Part shown: in pieces, positions 11,645 through 22,800 of the stretch
Numbering within the stretch: the first letter of the stretch is position 1
How the letters are laid out: every line of letters starts with the position of its first letter
Source of the DNA: Vitis vinifera
Taxonomy: Eukaryota; Streptophyta; Magnoliopsida; Vitales; Vitaceae
Direction of reading: 5' to 3'
DNA length: 64,000 nucleotides
NCBI RefSeq assembly: GCF_030704535.1
Contig: NC_081808.1
Coordinates: 23,439,501-23,503,500, forward strand
Position numbers and translations under genes: made by a program
The notes under the pieces: model-generated
What the model was told of the DNA's origin: nothing
The model's database searches: none
What the model saw: the letters and a program-made list of their open reading frames with translations, nothing else

Positions 11645-13886
11645 GGAGAGCAGCTTTGCAGTGGAATCCAAGATGTTTGAAATATTATTAGATGAAAGAA
11701 AAGGAAAACCCCAAGTACTCATCGTGAAGAAGAAGAGAAGGGTTTCGTCATGGGTCCGATTGGGACCGGAGAGTCTAAGGTTTTTCATGGAGGGCTTAAT
11801 CCACTACATTAAGGACGAGAAAGAAGGAAAATAGGGAAGAGGGTGGAAGGATAAGAGGAGATCGTACTCCCTGACGTGAAGGATAAATAGAGTGAGGTGG
11901 TTTCTCCGACTAGGGGTTGTCGATTTGGAAAGGAAGAACTTCAGTATCTTCATTCCGAGAGGCAGAGGGGACAAAGGGGGATGGGTGATTATGGCAGAGA
12001 AACTACATCAAATGGAATGAGCTATTGGCAGAAAAGCAAATAAGCAGGAAGTAAGGGTCGAGGGGAAATCTACCTTGAAGAGATCGTATGCGGAAGTAGT
12101 GAAGCGACCAAGTTGGAGAATTACAAACTCAATCAAAGTGAAGGTTAAAAGTGAGGAAACACTAGGAAACTTGTAGAAATTGAAACATTGCCTTGTTGCG
12201 AACTGGAAGTCCATAACAGCAGGAGAAGAGGACCTGGTGAGACTAGGAAGATTATGGGCAAACTCTTGGGGCCTGAAAGGAAAATTAGGGTTGGCTAGAT
12301 TGGAGAAGAATAGAGTTTTGTTGGAGTTTGAAGATTTGAAAGAAGCAAGATGTGTCGTATCCTTAGGGAATCGATTGTTGGGAAGGCGCTAGTTGGGGCT
12401 AGAGCAATGGAACCCTAGGATTGGCTGCTGGATAGAGAATGAGGTAAGAAATGAAGTCTGGGTCAAAATCGTTGGGCTTCCAATCTCGCTATGGAGCCCG
12501 ACGATTTTGAGAAGAGTGGGGGAAGAGTGTGGGGATTTCATTGCAGTCGATGATCAGACAAAGACGTTGGGGGAGATTCAATGGGCTCGAATCTTGGTTA
12601 AAACGATAGGAGTTTTATGCTAAGTGTGTTGGAAATCGAAGTGGAAGAGGACGTCTATTTCATGTCACTCTGGTGGGATTTCAGACCGGTGGTGAGGAAG
12701 AAACAGATGGTTTGTAGTGAAACGTCTAGAAGAAAGAGTGACGAGGTTAGGGGTGATGTTGTTTCACACTCGGGGTTGCGCGTGAAGGAAGAGTTGGTAA
12801 GTGCGAAACTCGAGACGCTGAACCTGTCAACTGATGTGAGGAGTGCGCAAGAGAGTGGGTCGGGCCGGGAGATAGTAAACCGAGCCCAAGGTCCAACGAT
12901 CCAGGACTAGGCCTCCATCGATGGGCTGGTGTCTAGGTCGATTAAATCAGACCCAATCGTGGACCTTAAAGAGCTGAAGATGGCGGGTGAACCTATCTTG
13001 CTTAGTAGTTCTTTGGGCTCAAAGTCAAAAGAAGTGGCGACCGATGATGATAGATCAGAAGCAAGCCCATCGTCTAGGAGATGGGCTATAGAAATGGATT
13101 GCCAAAAGCTGATTGGGCTTGAAGGTATGGAAAAGGTCGGTCCAGTCACGCTAATAACCCAAGCCTTAAGCAAAGACCCTCGGGAGAAGGCTTGCCTTCT
13201 GGATTGCAATATCTCCAGAAGTGTGAATCTTTTAGAGACGGAACCCTTTGTCACCTGGGGAAATAGAGGATTTCAGGAAGCAGCAAACGATTATTAGCTG
13301 CTCAACGACAGACCGGGCTCTTGAAGAGAAAGCTCTGAGGTATGGGTCGATTCTCTTCTCTAGGGGAAAAAGGGCTTTGGGGGTTTCTCATCTTAACTCT
13401 TTTTATTTTGATCGGACTCCGGATGGGGAGTTTTACAATCGTTCTGGGGTTATAGAGGAGGAATTTCGGGTTGAGAACACAACGTGGTTAACAGTGGATG
13501 AGGGGTCCAATGAGAATGACAATGGCTACTGGGACTTGGGAGAAGCTAATAGAATCAGCGATAAAGTCAAGGGTACGAAGGAGGATTTTGGCACACTTGA
13601 GACCCAAGCTGTGAGCAATGAGAATGAGAAAAAATTGGAGGAAAGTAATCTGGCAAAATTCAACCATTTTTTGGGATTCCTGACGGAGGAATTGGAAAAG
13701 GAAATCTTGAGCCTTTTGTTTAAAATCATAAAGAGACGGGAGAATATACATAGCAAAGAGCTTTTAGAGAAGTCAAAATTCGAAAGGGAGTTAAAGAGGT
13801 TGGAGTGTTCTGTAAACTATGAGGGGGGAAATAAGCAAAAAGGCCCATCACAGGGCAAAGGGAGTCAAATTGCAGTTGTCCAATGA
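11645..13886 (+). pseudogene. LINE ORF1 (DUF4283-type RNA-binding protein), broken
   Basis: The reading frame is interrupted by several stops and shifts between 11645 and 12910. It then runs as open segments 12929-13297 and 13248-13886. The N-terminal part shows the plant LINE/DUF4283 pattern: RLGRLWANSWGLKGKLGLAR, LEFEDLKEARCVVS, VWVKIVGLPISLWS, then LGEIQWARILVK. The C-terminal part is hydrophilic and acidic, ending KGPSQGKGSQIAVVQ. ORF1 proteins of this type bind the LINE RNA during retrotransposition. The stop codon TGA (13884-13886) overlaps the ORF2 ATG (13883-13885). No intact zinc knuckle was recognised. It cannot make a full protein as it stands. Confidence 0.75.
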
Positions 13887-16800
13887 AGTTAAAAGTCCTG
13901 AGTTGGAATGTTAGGGGAGCAAACAATAGCTCCAAAAGGAAAATTATTAAGTCTTTTATAAGGAACCAGATGATGGGTTTACTATGTATCCAGGAGATAA
14001 AAATTCAACCTATGTCGGAGGGTGTTGTGAGAAGTTTAAGCTTTGGGAGATTTTTAGATTGGAGAGCTCTAGATGCGGAGGACGCTGTTGGAAGTATCTG
14101 ATTTGTTGGGAAAAAAGGTCTCTGGACATTCTGGACTGGGAGGAGGGTCATTTCATACTATCCTACAAATTTAGGAATGTAAAAAATGAGGTTGTCTAGG
14201 TGTTTAAAGAAGTTTATGGTCCGTTCACCAAAGTGGAGAGGGATGGTCTGTGGGAAGAATTTAGGGTGATTAGAGGCCTTTGGGAAGATCCCTGGTGCCT
14301 AGGGGGGATTTTAACATCACCCTCTTCCAAAGTGAAAGGAACAGTCAGAGGAGAATAAATTCAGTGATGAGGAGATTTGCTGAGATTGTTGATGAACTAA
14401 GGCTGGTGGATCTTTCTTTACAAGAGGGAGAGTTCACCTGGAATGGGGGCCACAATAACCAGTCATGGGCTAGACTGGACAAATTTCTTGTGTCTCCTAG
14501 CTGGTTAGACTAATTTAGTGGAGTTATCGAAAGCAGGCTGCCTCGGCCAGTTTCTGACCACTTCCCAATCCTTCTAGTAGGGATGGGATAAGAAGAAACC
14601 TTTCTTCTTTTAGGTTCGAAAACATGTGGCTTAAGGTTGAGGAATTCAAAGACCTTATTCAAAGCTGGTGGTGAGAGATTAAGGTTAGGGGTAGTGCTGG
14701 CTTTAGATTGGTTGCTAAGATGAAGGAAATCAAACAGAAGTTGAAAGTATGGAATAGAGAAGTGTTTGGGAGGTCGGACTGTAACAAATCTTCAGCCCTG
14801 CAACAAGTGGATTTCTGGGACCGGGTGGAAAGCGAGAGAAGCCTGACTATAGAGGAAACATAGTTAAAAAAAGAAGCAAAAGAAAGTTATAAAAAGTGGG
14901 TGCTTCTGAAGGAAATTCATTGGAGACAACTTTCAAGGGAGATCTGGCTAAGGGAGAAGGACAGAAACACGGGTTTTTTTCCATTGTATGGCAAATGCTC
15001 ATCATAGAAACAATTCCCTGGATAGAGTTAAGATTAATGAGGAGTGGCTTTCAGAGGAACAAGAAGTGAGGGAAGGAATTGCTAACGCTTTCTAGTAGCT
15101 ACTTTCAGAAGATACAGGATCGAAGGCGGATATTGGGAGGCTTCAGCTTGATCAAATCAATCAGCAAGAAGTGGAAAACTAGGAGATTCATTTTTTAGAG
15201 ACTGAGGTACATTAGGCTTTGATGGAGATGAATGGGGACAAAGCCCCTGGTTCGGATGGCTTTACTGTGGCCTTTTGGTAAAACTGTTGGGACTTTGCTA
15301 AAGAGAATATTTTGGAAATGTTTAAGGAGTTCCACGAGCATAGCTATTTTCTTAAGAGCCTCAATAATACTTTTCTGGTATTGATTCCTAAGAAAAGTGG
15401 GGTTGAGGATCTTAGAGACTTTAGACCTATTAGCCTTTTAAGGGGGCTTTATAAATTGTTGGTTAAAGTGCTAGCCAACAAGTTTAAGAAAGTGGTAGGA
15501 AATGTGGTTTCGATTGCCCGGAATGCCTTTGTGATGGGGAGACAAATTCTTGATGCATCCTTAATTGCAAATGAGGTGATAGACTCGTGGCAGAAAAGGA
15601 AAGAGAAAGAGCTTATCTGCAAATTGGACATTGAGAAAGCTTATGACAACATCAACTGGAAGTTTTTGTTGAAGATCTTGCAAAAAATGGGTTTTGGGTC
15701 TACATGGTTGGGATGGATGTGGAGTTGCTTGTCTTCAACCAAATTCTCAATTCTGGTTAATGGGGTGTCAGCGGGCTTTTTCCCAAGCACTAAGGGGCTT
15801 AGACAATGAGATCCCTTATCTCTCTATCTCTTTGTTATGGGAATGGGAGTGTTGGATGTTCTCATTAGGAGAACTGTGGAGGAGGGTTTCTTATCAGGGT
15901 GTATAGCATTCGGGGTGGTAGTAGATCCACTTTGAATATCTCCCATTTATTATTTGTTGATGACACAATTGTGTTATGTGAAGCAAGCAAAGAGCACCTA
16001 ACTCACTTAAGTTGGATTCTCCTCTGGTTTGAAGCTGCTTCAGGTCTAAGGATTAACTTAGCCAAAAGTTAAATTATCCTAGTTGGTGAGGTGGATGAGA
16101 TTGAAGAGTTGGTAGTAGAGTTAGACTGTAGGGTGGGATCCTTGCCCTCTCAGTATTTGGGTCTTCCAATAGGGGCTCCTAATAGGGCTCCTTCTATGTG
16201 GGATGGGGTGGAAGAGAGAGCAAGGAGGAGGCTTGCGTTTTGGAAACGGTGGTATATTTCCAAATGGGGGAGAATCACCCTCATGAAAAGCACTTTGGCT
16301 AGCATGCCCATCTATCAAAGTTCTATTTTCCGAATGCCCAAGATTGTTGCTAAAAGGCTAAATAAAGTGCAAAGGGACTTCCTGTGGGAAGGAGGAGGAA
16401 CTTGGAGGGGAAAACTCATCTAGTTAAATGGGAAGTGGTTTGTACGGACAAAAACAAGGGTAGGCTAGGCCTAAGGAAGCTAGCCCTGTTGAACAAAGCC
16501 TTGCTTAGTAAGTGGATATGGAGGTATGCTTGCGACAAAGATAATCTTTGGAAACAAGTGATCATGACGAAGTATGGGCAAGAGGGCCTTGGATGGAGGT
16601 CAAAGAAAGCTAATGGGGCAGTTGGAGGAAGGGTTTGGAAGGAGATTTTGAAAGAATCTGTTTGGTGTTGGGATAACATAGTGTTTCTACACCACAATCA
16701 GATTTTGGACAGATATTTGGTGTACTGATACAGCGTTGTCCCACTGTTTCCCTCACCTATTTGTCATGATGGTTCATAAGAATGCAATGTTTGAGGATAT

Positions 16801-17466
16801 GTGGGATCAAAATTCTGGTTAAGGAGGTTGGAATTTAAACTTTTGGAGGGACTTTAATGATTGGGAGTTGGATATGGTTAGGGATTTGCTCTATGTTTTG
16901 AGGGGTCATAGGCCTACTTTGGAGGAAGACTCAATTCATTGGAGAGAAGGAAGAAATGGTCAGTTCAGGGTTAAGGAAGCTTATAGTTTGTTGGCCAATC
17001 CTAATGACACCGTTTTTCCTTCAAGGTGTATTTGGGTAGATAAGGTGTCAACTAAAGTCGCTTTCTTTGCTTAGGAGGCGACGTGGGGGAAGGTGTTTAC
17101 TTTGGATAGGCTCCATATAAGAGGGTTGCAACTTCCTAATTGTTGTTTTTTATGTGGTTGTGAAGAAGAAAATGTAAATCATATTCTTATATACTGTATA
17201 GTGGTTAGAGCTTTGTGGGATATTGTTCTTGGGTTAGTAGATGTAAAATGGGTCTTTCCGGAAACTGTAAAAAATGTCTTAACTAGCTGGAGATGCCCCT
17301 TTGTAGGGAAGAAAAGGAAAAAAGTTTGGAAATCCATCCCGTTGTGTATTTTCTGGCCAATTTGGAATGAGATGAATAGATTAGCTTTTAAGGAGGGGGG
17401 GGGGGGGGGGGGGGTATTGAATATCCAAAAACTAAATAATTTTTTTGTTTGTAATTTATGGAGTTG
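13883..17466 (+). pseudogene. LINE ORF2 (endonuclease-reverse transcriptase), broken
   Basis: The endonuclease starts at once with MKLKVLSWNVRGANNSSKRK and LLCIQEIK, the Asn and Glu catalytic motifs of L1 endonucleases. Near 14300 a shifted frame gives GGDFNITLF-like sequence, then LVDLSLQEGEFTW. The reverse transcriptase core is open at 15312-15809: FLVLIPKKSG, DFRPISLL, KLDIEKAYDNINW. The catalytic LLFVDDT box is at about 15948-15966 in another frame. The thumb/connection region (LPSQYLGLPIG, RWYISKWGRITLMKSTLAS) is open at 16091-16423. A zf-RVT-like cysteine cluster (CCFLCGCEEENVNHILIYC) lies at 17093-17467. Several in-frame stops and at least four frame changes separate these parts. The enzyme would normally nick target DNA and prime cDNA synthesis from it; this copy cannot. 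Confidence 0.88.
17395..17414 (+). repeat. 20-base poly-G run in the LINE 3' end
   Basis: An unbroken run of 20 G bases sits in the zf-RVT part of the LINE, right after a codon series ending LAFKEGG. It probably arose by slippage in a shorter G run and may be over- or under-counted in the assembly. Confidence 0.9.
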
Positions 17467-17655
17467 AGCCAAATTGTATTTAGGTGAGGAGTCTCTCTCT
17501 AATAGGCTTTTTGGAGTGGGTAACATACACTTAAGGGGAGGTGAATCCTTTTTGGTTTTGTTGTTATTAGAGGTCTTAGCCGCCTTGTATACCTCATGTA
17601 TGCTTTATGGCTTTTTGCCTCTTCTTTAATGAATTTTCTTTTTACTTATCAAAAT

Positions 17656-19290
17656 ATATGTATATATATATATATATATATTTGAAAACAAAATTACATT
17701 TAAAAATTGAATTCTAAAAATTTTTTCTTTGTTAAAAAAAACATATTTAATTAAGTTAATAAAAACAATATTTAAAAATAAATAAAACAAAAAAACTTAT
17801 TTGAAAATTATTTTTTTATAAATTGAATGTCTTCTTGATTAACTTATTTGAAAGAAGCGGAGGAAGAGAAAGATAAAAGAGAAATAGGGAGGAGCATTAT
17901 CTCGTTAGAAAAAATGAAAGAAGAGCCACGAGGAGAATCAAGAGAAGAGGGCTTAACATAGGATTGGAATTCAGGATCATAGAAGAACTACTGCAGATAC
18001 TGTTGAAATTATTTGCATAGAAAAAGCAGATAACTTTTGCAATAACTTTACTACCTTTCTTGAATTTTCTCATTAGATAAAGGGGTTCCATGAGAGTTTA
18101 GCGAATAAGAGAGAGAGAGGAGACAAAGTGAATCAAATTTGTGTCTATCAAATTTTTTATTTAGTGTCATATTATCCTTCATACGGGCATCTAATCAAGA
18201 TGTCGGTACACGTTTCATTGTGAGGACAATGGACCATGTAACTCATAGGTGGTTTGGTTGCACTCCATGGGCCTTCAGAAACATAAAAGGGCATTTTTTT
18301 TGGGATTCCAAGGCTAGAACATGAAACATTCAAGATAAATTTTAAGCACTTTTTGTGATTCCTCTCTTTACATCAATCTCTATGAGAAAAATAAAAATAA
18401 AAGCAAATGCAAAAGTGCAATATTGTCATTTTCTTCTTCCTTTTCCTACTCAAACTCCTAATTGTGATTCCTCCTTTTCTTTTTCCAATTTCCCTTTTTT
18501 ACATCTTCTTGATCATCTTTTCTCCCTTTTCAATTATTTTTTTTCTTAATTCAACTAAAAATTTAACTAGGGAGAGAGGGAGGCAGCCATTGCATGACCT
18601 CTAATCACTGCCAAGATTAGTGGCATGCCATAGCTGTTTCTTTCTTTTTTTAGTTAAATAAAAGTTATATATTCAAAATGAAAATGAAAAGGAGAAGAAG
18701 AAAAAGGAAGGAAAAAGAAAGGAGAAATAAAAAGAGTTAGGAGTGGTAATGGAAGAAGAAGAAAAAGTTAGGATTTGAATAGATGATTTACAAGGGTGAA
18801 GAAAAAAGGTAGTTTTGTATTTTTTATATTTATAATTTATTTTTTTAAAAATAAGGTGAATATATTTAATAATTGCTCGATATTCAATAAAATCATAGAA
18901 GGACATTTTATGTTGTATAAATCTTTTTCATGTTCAAAATTTTTTATAAGTTGGAATTAAGAACTTATAAAGTTTATGAATTATAATGAGAAATTATGCA
19001 TAGAGTTCATTTAACAATTATTTTAATAAGTGCTTTTACTTTAAAAAAATGTTTTTAAAAAACAAATTAGGTGTTGAATAAAATTTTAAAAAATACTTTT
19101 AAAAATCTAAAAAAAAAATCATATATAATATTTTTTTAAAAACAAACAAACTTATAATGTATTTTAAAGAAACATTTGATAAATAATTTTTTTTAAAATA
19201 CATTTTAAAAAAACATATCCAATTAAAACACTTCGAATAAAAATATTAATAAACACGTCCTCGATAAATTTTGCTAACTTATTGAAATTT
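17656..19290. other. AT-rich intergenic DNA downstream of the LINE
   Basis: It starts with a TA microsatellite (about 17658-17682), continues AT-rich, and has pyrimidine- or purine-rich patches (18420-18540 and 18680-18760). No frame shows a domain. Stretches at 19010-19250 (TTAGGTGTTGAATAAAATTT and long TTTTAAAAA runs) resemble degraded MITE-like sequence. Confidence 0.5.
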
Positions 19291-19459
19291 ATATTTCATG
19301 AATTATAGATGGTACCTTTTGTCTATTACAGATTTTAAGTTATTGCTTAATTTTATTAAAATTAAAAAATATGAATCGAGTCCAAAGGTCAACGCCAACA
19401 TCAAAGAGCCCGAGGCCCGGCTCCACTCCCTTTCGTCGATCCGGAAAGCCCTACTTAAC

Positions 19460-19813
19460 CCGAATCTTTGGGCCGTGGGGCGCCCAAATTTCACCTGTAC
19501 TTTTTTCCAGGCAAGCATACCCCACGTGTCCATTTTGAAACCCTAAGGACAAATTCTTTTGAAGCGGGTGGAGATTTTTGTCGCCACCCTGTGCTTTCAT
19601 CTTAGTTGTTGATTTTGTGGTGAGGGAGAGTGTAGAGCTGAGCGGCACAGCCACTAGGATTTACCCACGGCCGCCATCTTCTCAATCCCGCTGGACAGCC
19701 ACTAGCTGCATACCATATAGCCATCTTCTCAACGCCAAAGTAAGCTACTTCACCGGCGCTGCCAGTCTCACCACCTTGTTTCAGGGAATCTTAGAGAGAG
19801 AGAGAGAGAGAGA
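19460..19813 (+). promoter_or_regulatory. CARA promoter and 5' UTR
   Basis: Elements seen are a TTTGGGCCGTGG site-II-like motif near 19465, a G-box CACGTG at 19523-19528 and a telo-box AAACCCTAA at 19538-19546. A GA microsatellite (about 19793-19812) directly abuts the start codon. A GA-rich leader next to the ATG is common in plant genes. The transcription start was not determined; the assignment to CARA is by position. Confidence 0.55.
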
Positions 19814-22800
19814 ATGGCGATAAGATGTACGGATTTCGGGGTGAAAAGTTGGTTTGCTTCCAACCCTAGAAATTATGCTTCGATAAATGTTAGGATTTTC
19901 ACCATCAGATGCTCCTCAGGTGCCGCTGCCACCGCCGTCGGTACCACTCTAATTTTCTCATCTCCCTTCTTCTTTTTGTTTATTCCAATGGTTAAATTTT
20001 CTTTTTTCATGATTGAATGACGATGTTTTGCTCCCGAGGAAATTGGAGGAAACAAATTTCAGTGCCATATTTATTTTTTGATTTGAAAAATAGGCCTCAC
20101 TTTCTTCTTTCTTTTCCAAATTTCTGTTTGTTTGGTTCTTTTGTTTATATGCATCTTGATAACTTCATTTACAGATTTTAGTATATTGTTGAGATTGAAG
20201 AGTTAGTTCATTGAGTTGAAAATTCACTGAGTAATAGTTCTTGTAGAAAACAAATCAATTTGAGGGTTTGAGATTTGTGTATATACAAGCAAATTAGAGT
20301 GATGCCAGCATGTTGTAGTGATGGACATTTCTAAACATGCATTATTTAGTGAACAATACAACAACATGAATTGTGGTCAATCTGGCATGTAAATAGAACA
20401 AGTTGCTGGTAATTGAACAGTCCAGATTGGGGGCACTTAGATTGTTGTATAAAATCAAGGAAATATTAGTCTCCTGGACTTCAGAATATATGCTTTTATA
20501 TCTATCAAAAAAAAAAAAGAATATATGCTTTTATGATTGCATGATAGAATTACTAAAAGAGGAATGAAATGTTGCAAAGAAGGCAGGGAATGCCTCAATA
20601 AGAGAAGCCTACAAGGAACTCCTAGAAGGAAAAATAATAATTTTTTTTAAAAAAAGGAAACAAAATTAGAAAAATAGCCTCTTATACCCTCTATCTTGTG
20701 GATAAAGGGGCACTGCTTCTTATATACATTTTGGTGATCTGACATACCCAAATCTTCCATCCATGTACCATACAAGCCCCTCTGTTTTGAACTGTAGAAG
20801 AAATTTGGGGGTGATTCTCTATCAGAATCTGAACATGCTCTTCATCACTTTTGAGGTTAAATTTTGTTTGTGATATTCATATCGCATGTAAGTTTATTTG
20901 TTTGTGTGGAAAAGAAAATATATATGGGTTCTTTCCTTGTGTATGCTGCTGCTATAGTGAAGGAAACTAGGACAATTTCCATACTCCTATATTGGCTTTG
21001 GCACTTCTATCCTTTATTTGTAGGAAGGTCTAGGATAATTGTTTAATCTAACTATTTCTTTCCTTCTGCATTGCATGGTTTTGGTTTTAGCGATCTTAAT
21101 GCTTGCAACAGTTTGATTTCAGATAATACGGACACAAAAAAAAAAAAGTACTGCTTAAAGATCACCTTATTTTTCAATTTTCACTCCCTTTCTAACGCAT
21201 TATTGTTTAGAAACATACATATGTAGTTTGAATTGATAGTCTTTTTGTTGAACCTTAGGTTTGGGTGAAAGACCCTGGAAAACATCCGATGCTAGACTTG
21301 TTCTTGAAGATGGCTCAGTCTGGAAGGCAAAGTCATTTGGTGCTTCAGGAACTCAAGTTGGAGAAGTGGTTTTCAATACATCTTTAACAGGGTTAGATGA
21401 CGTTAAATTTCTTTTAATTAGAAAGTGGAGCTAGACCTCTTGTTTCTGAAGGATAAAACATAATAGGATAAGAATTGCTTTCTCATTAATTATGTTTCTT
21501 AAGCATCTGGTTATCTCTACTAGCTACTTCCCAAAAAGTTTGGTTATCCTACATATTCCATTTTCTAGATTCAGGATTCTCAATTTTCCACTGCTTATCC
21601 ATGCATTGACGTGTAGTGTTGAATCTGTTGATAGGAAATACTCTCTCTTTGACAATAGAAGATATTATAACTCCACTAATGAAAAATATTATGGTTGCTA
21701 CAGTAATATTCCTATATAAGCCAGATCAACAATTTTTTGGTGGTTTGGTTTGATTAAAATTTGTGTCATTTATAAAGTTATATGAAGACCTATATGTATG
21801 TATTGATTTTACATGATTCTAGCTATAGTCCTGCAGACAAACCTCTCTGACTTGAGGAGTTGGTATAGGAGTGTCACAAATTGTCATGAACGTGAGGTTC
21901 TCCACATGTCAAGTTCTTGAAATTTGGACATGAGCACATGGTTAAGTGAAATATTGTTGGGCTTAAGATGGGACTCTTAACACTTCCAGGCCATCAATGC
22001 ATCATAAATTATGGGAAAATGAAGATAGAAAGTAACTTTATAGGGAATATTGTGATAGAACTGTATGAAATGGAGGACCCTTTGCAAATGTCACAGACAA
22101 ATAAGGATAGATTGTTTACATGTCTATGCTTGTCCAAATTGGTATTATACTAGATTCGCACCCTATGCTGCTGAAGTGTGTATATGTTTATTATTGTTAG
22201 AGGGGTGTAACTAAAATGGCCAGAAAATTCAAGGGCTGGAAATTATTAGGCATTACAATAATTCAAACTCTGGGACACAAAACATTGGAAATAATTGTGA
22301 CAAAATCCAAAAATAGATTGAAGAATGAAAAAATAAATCCTTATTAACAAATAAGATAGATGGCTTTCATTCTTAATTGTTCTGACTGGTTCAGGAAGCG
22401 AGCAATTAAGAAGCTTTTCTCAGTAAGGATAGTGGTAGCTAATCTGATAATTATCGGATTGTGGGTGAAATGTTCCAGTTTCCGTCACTTGATGAAAAGG
22501 CTGGTTGCATTACTGGAAGAAAAAGGTCAAGAATAGTTTAGGAAATTCTTAAAATGATCTGAGAATTCTCAAGCTGTTTGAAAACCAAGTGACTCTGACA
22601 TTCATTTTCTTCAGGATAAATGTTCAATTTCCTAATGTTAAGGTGCATGTGAAAAGTTAAAACATAAACTAGATAAACTTGATGATGCAATGGAGTTGAT
22701 TTTTATTGATTGGCAATAAAACTAAATATATTGAAGAAAGTGCTTTGGGGCTCCTTTGATTTCTATTTAACATATAAACTTCTTAACTAAGACTAGCTTA

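Larger units (their letters stand above)
10582..17655 (+). mobile_element. L1-type LINE retrotransposon, decayed, with duplicated 5' part
   Basis: The order is 5' region, ORF1 with a DUF4283-like domain, an ORF2 with apurinic endonuclease, reverse transcriptase and a zf-RVT-like C-terminus, then a 3' end running into an A/TA-rich tail. The 3' region ends ATGAATTTTC, TTTTTACTTATCAAAA and then a TATG/TA repeat. Both ORFs carry stops and frameshifts, so this copy is dead. The 5' limit is placed at CATCGTGCGATGGG (10582) because the same string starts the second unit at 11565. I could not find a convincing target-site duplication. Confidence 0.85.
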
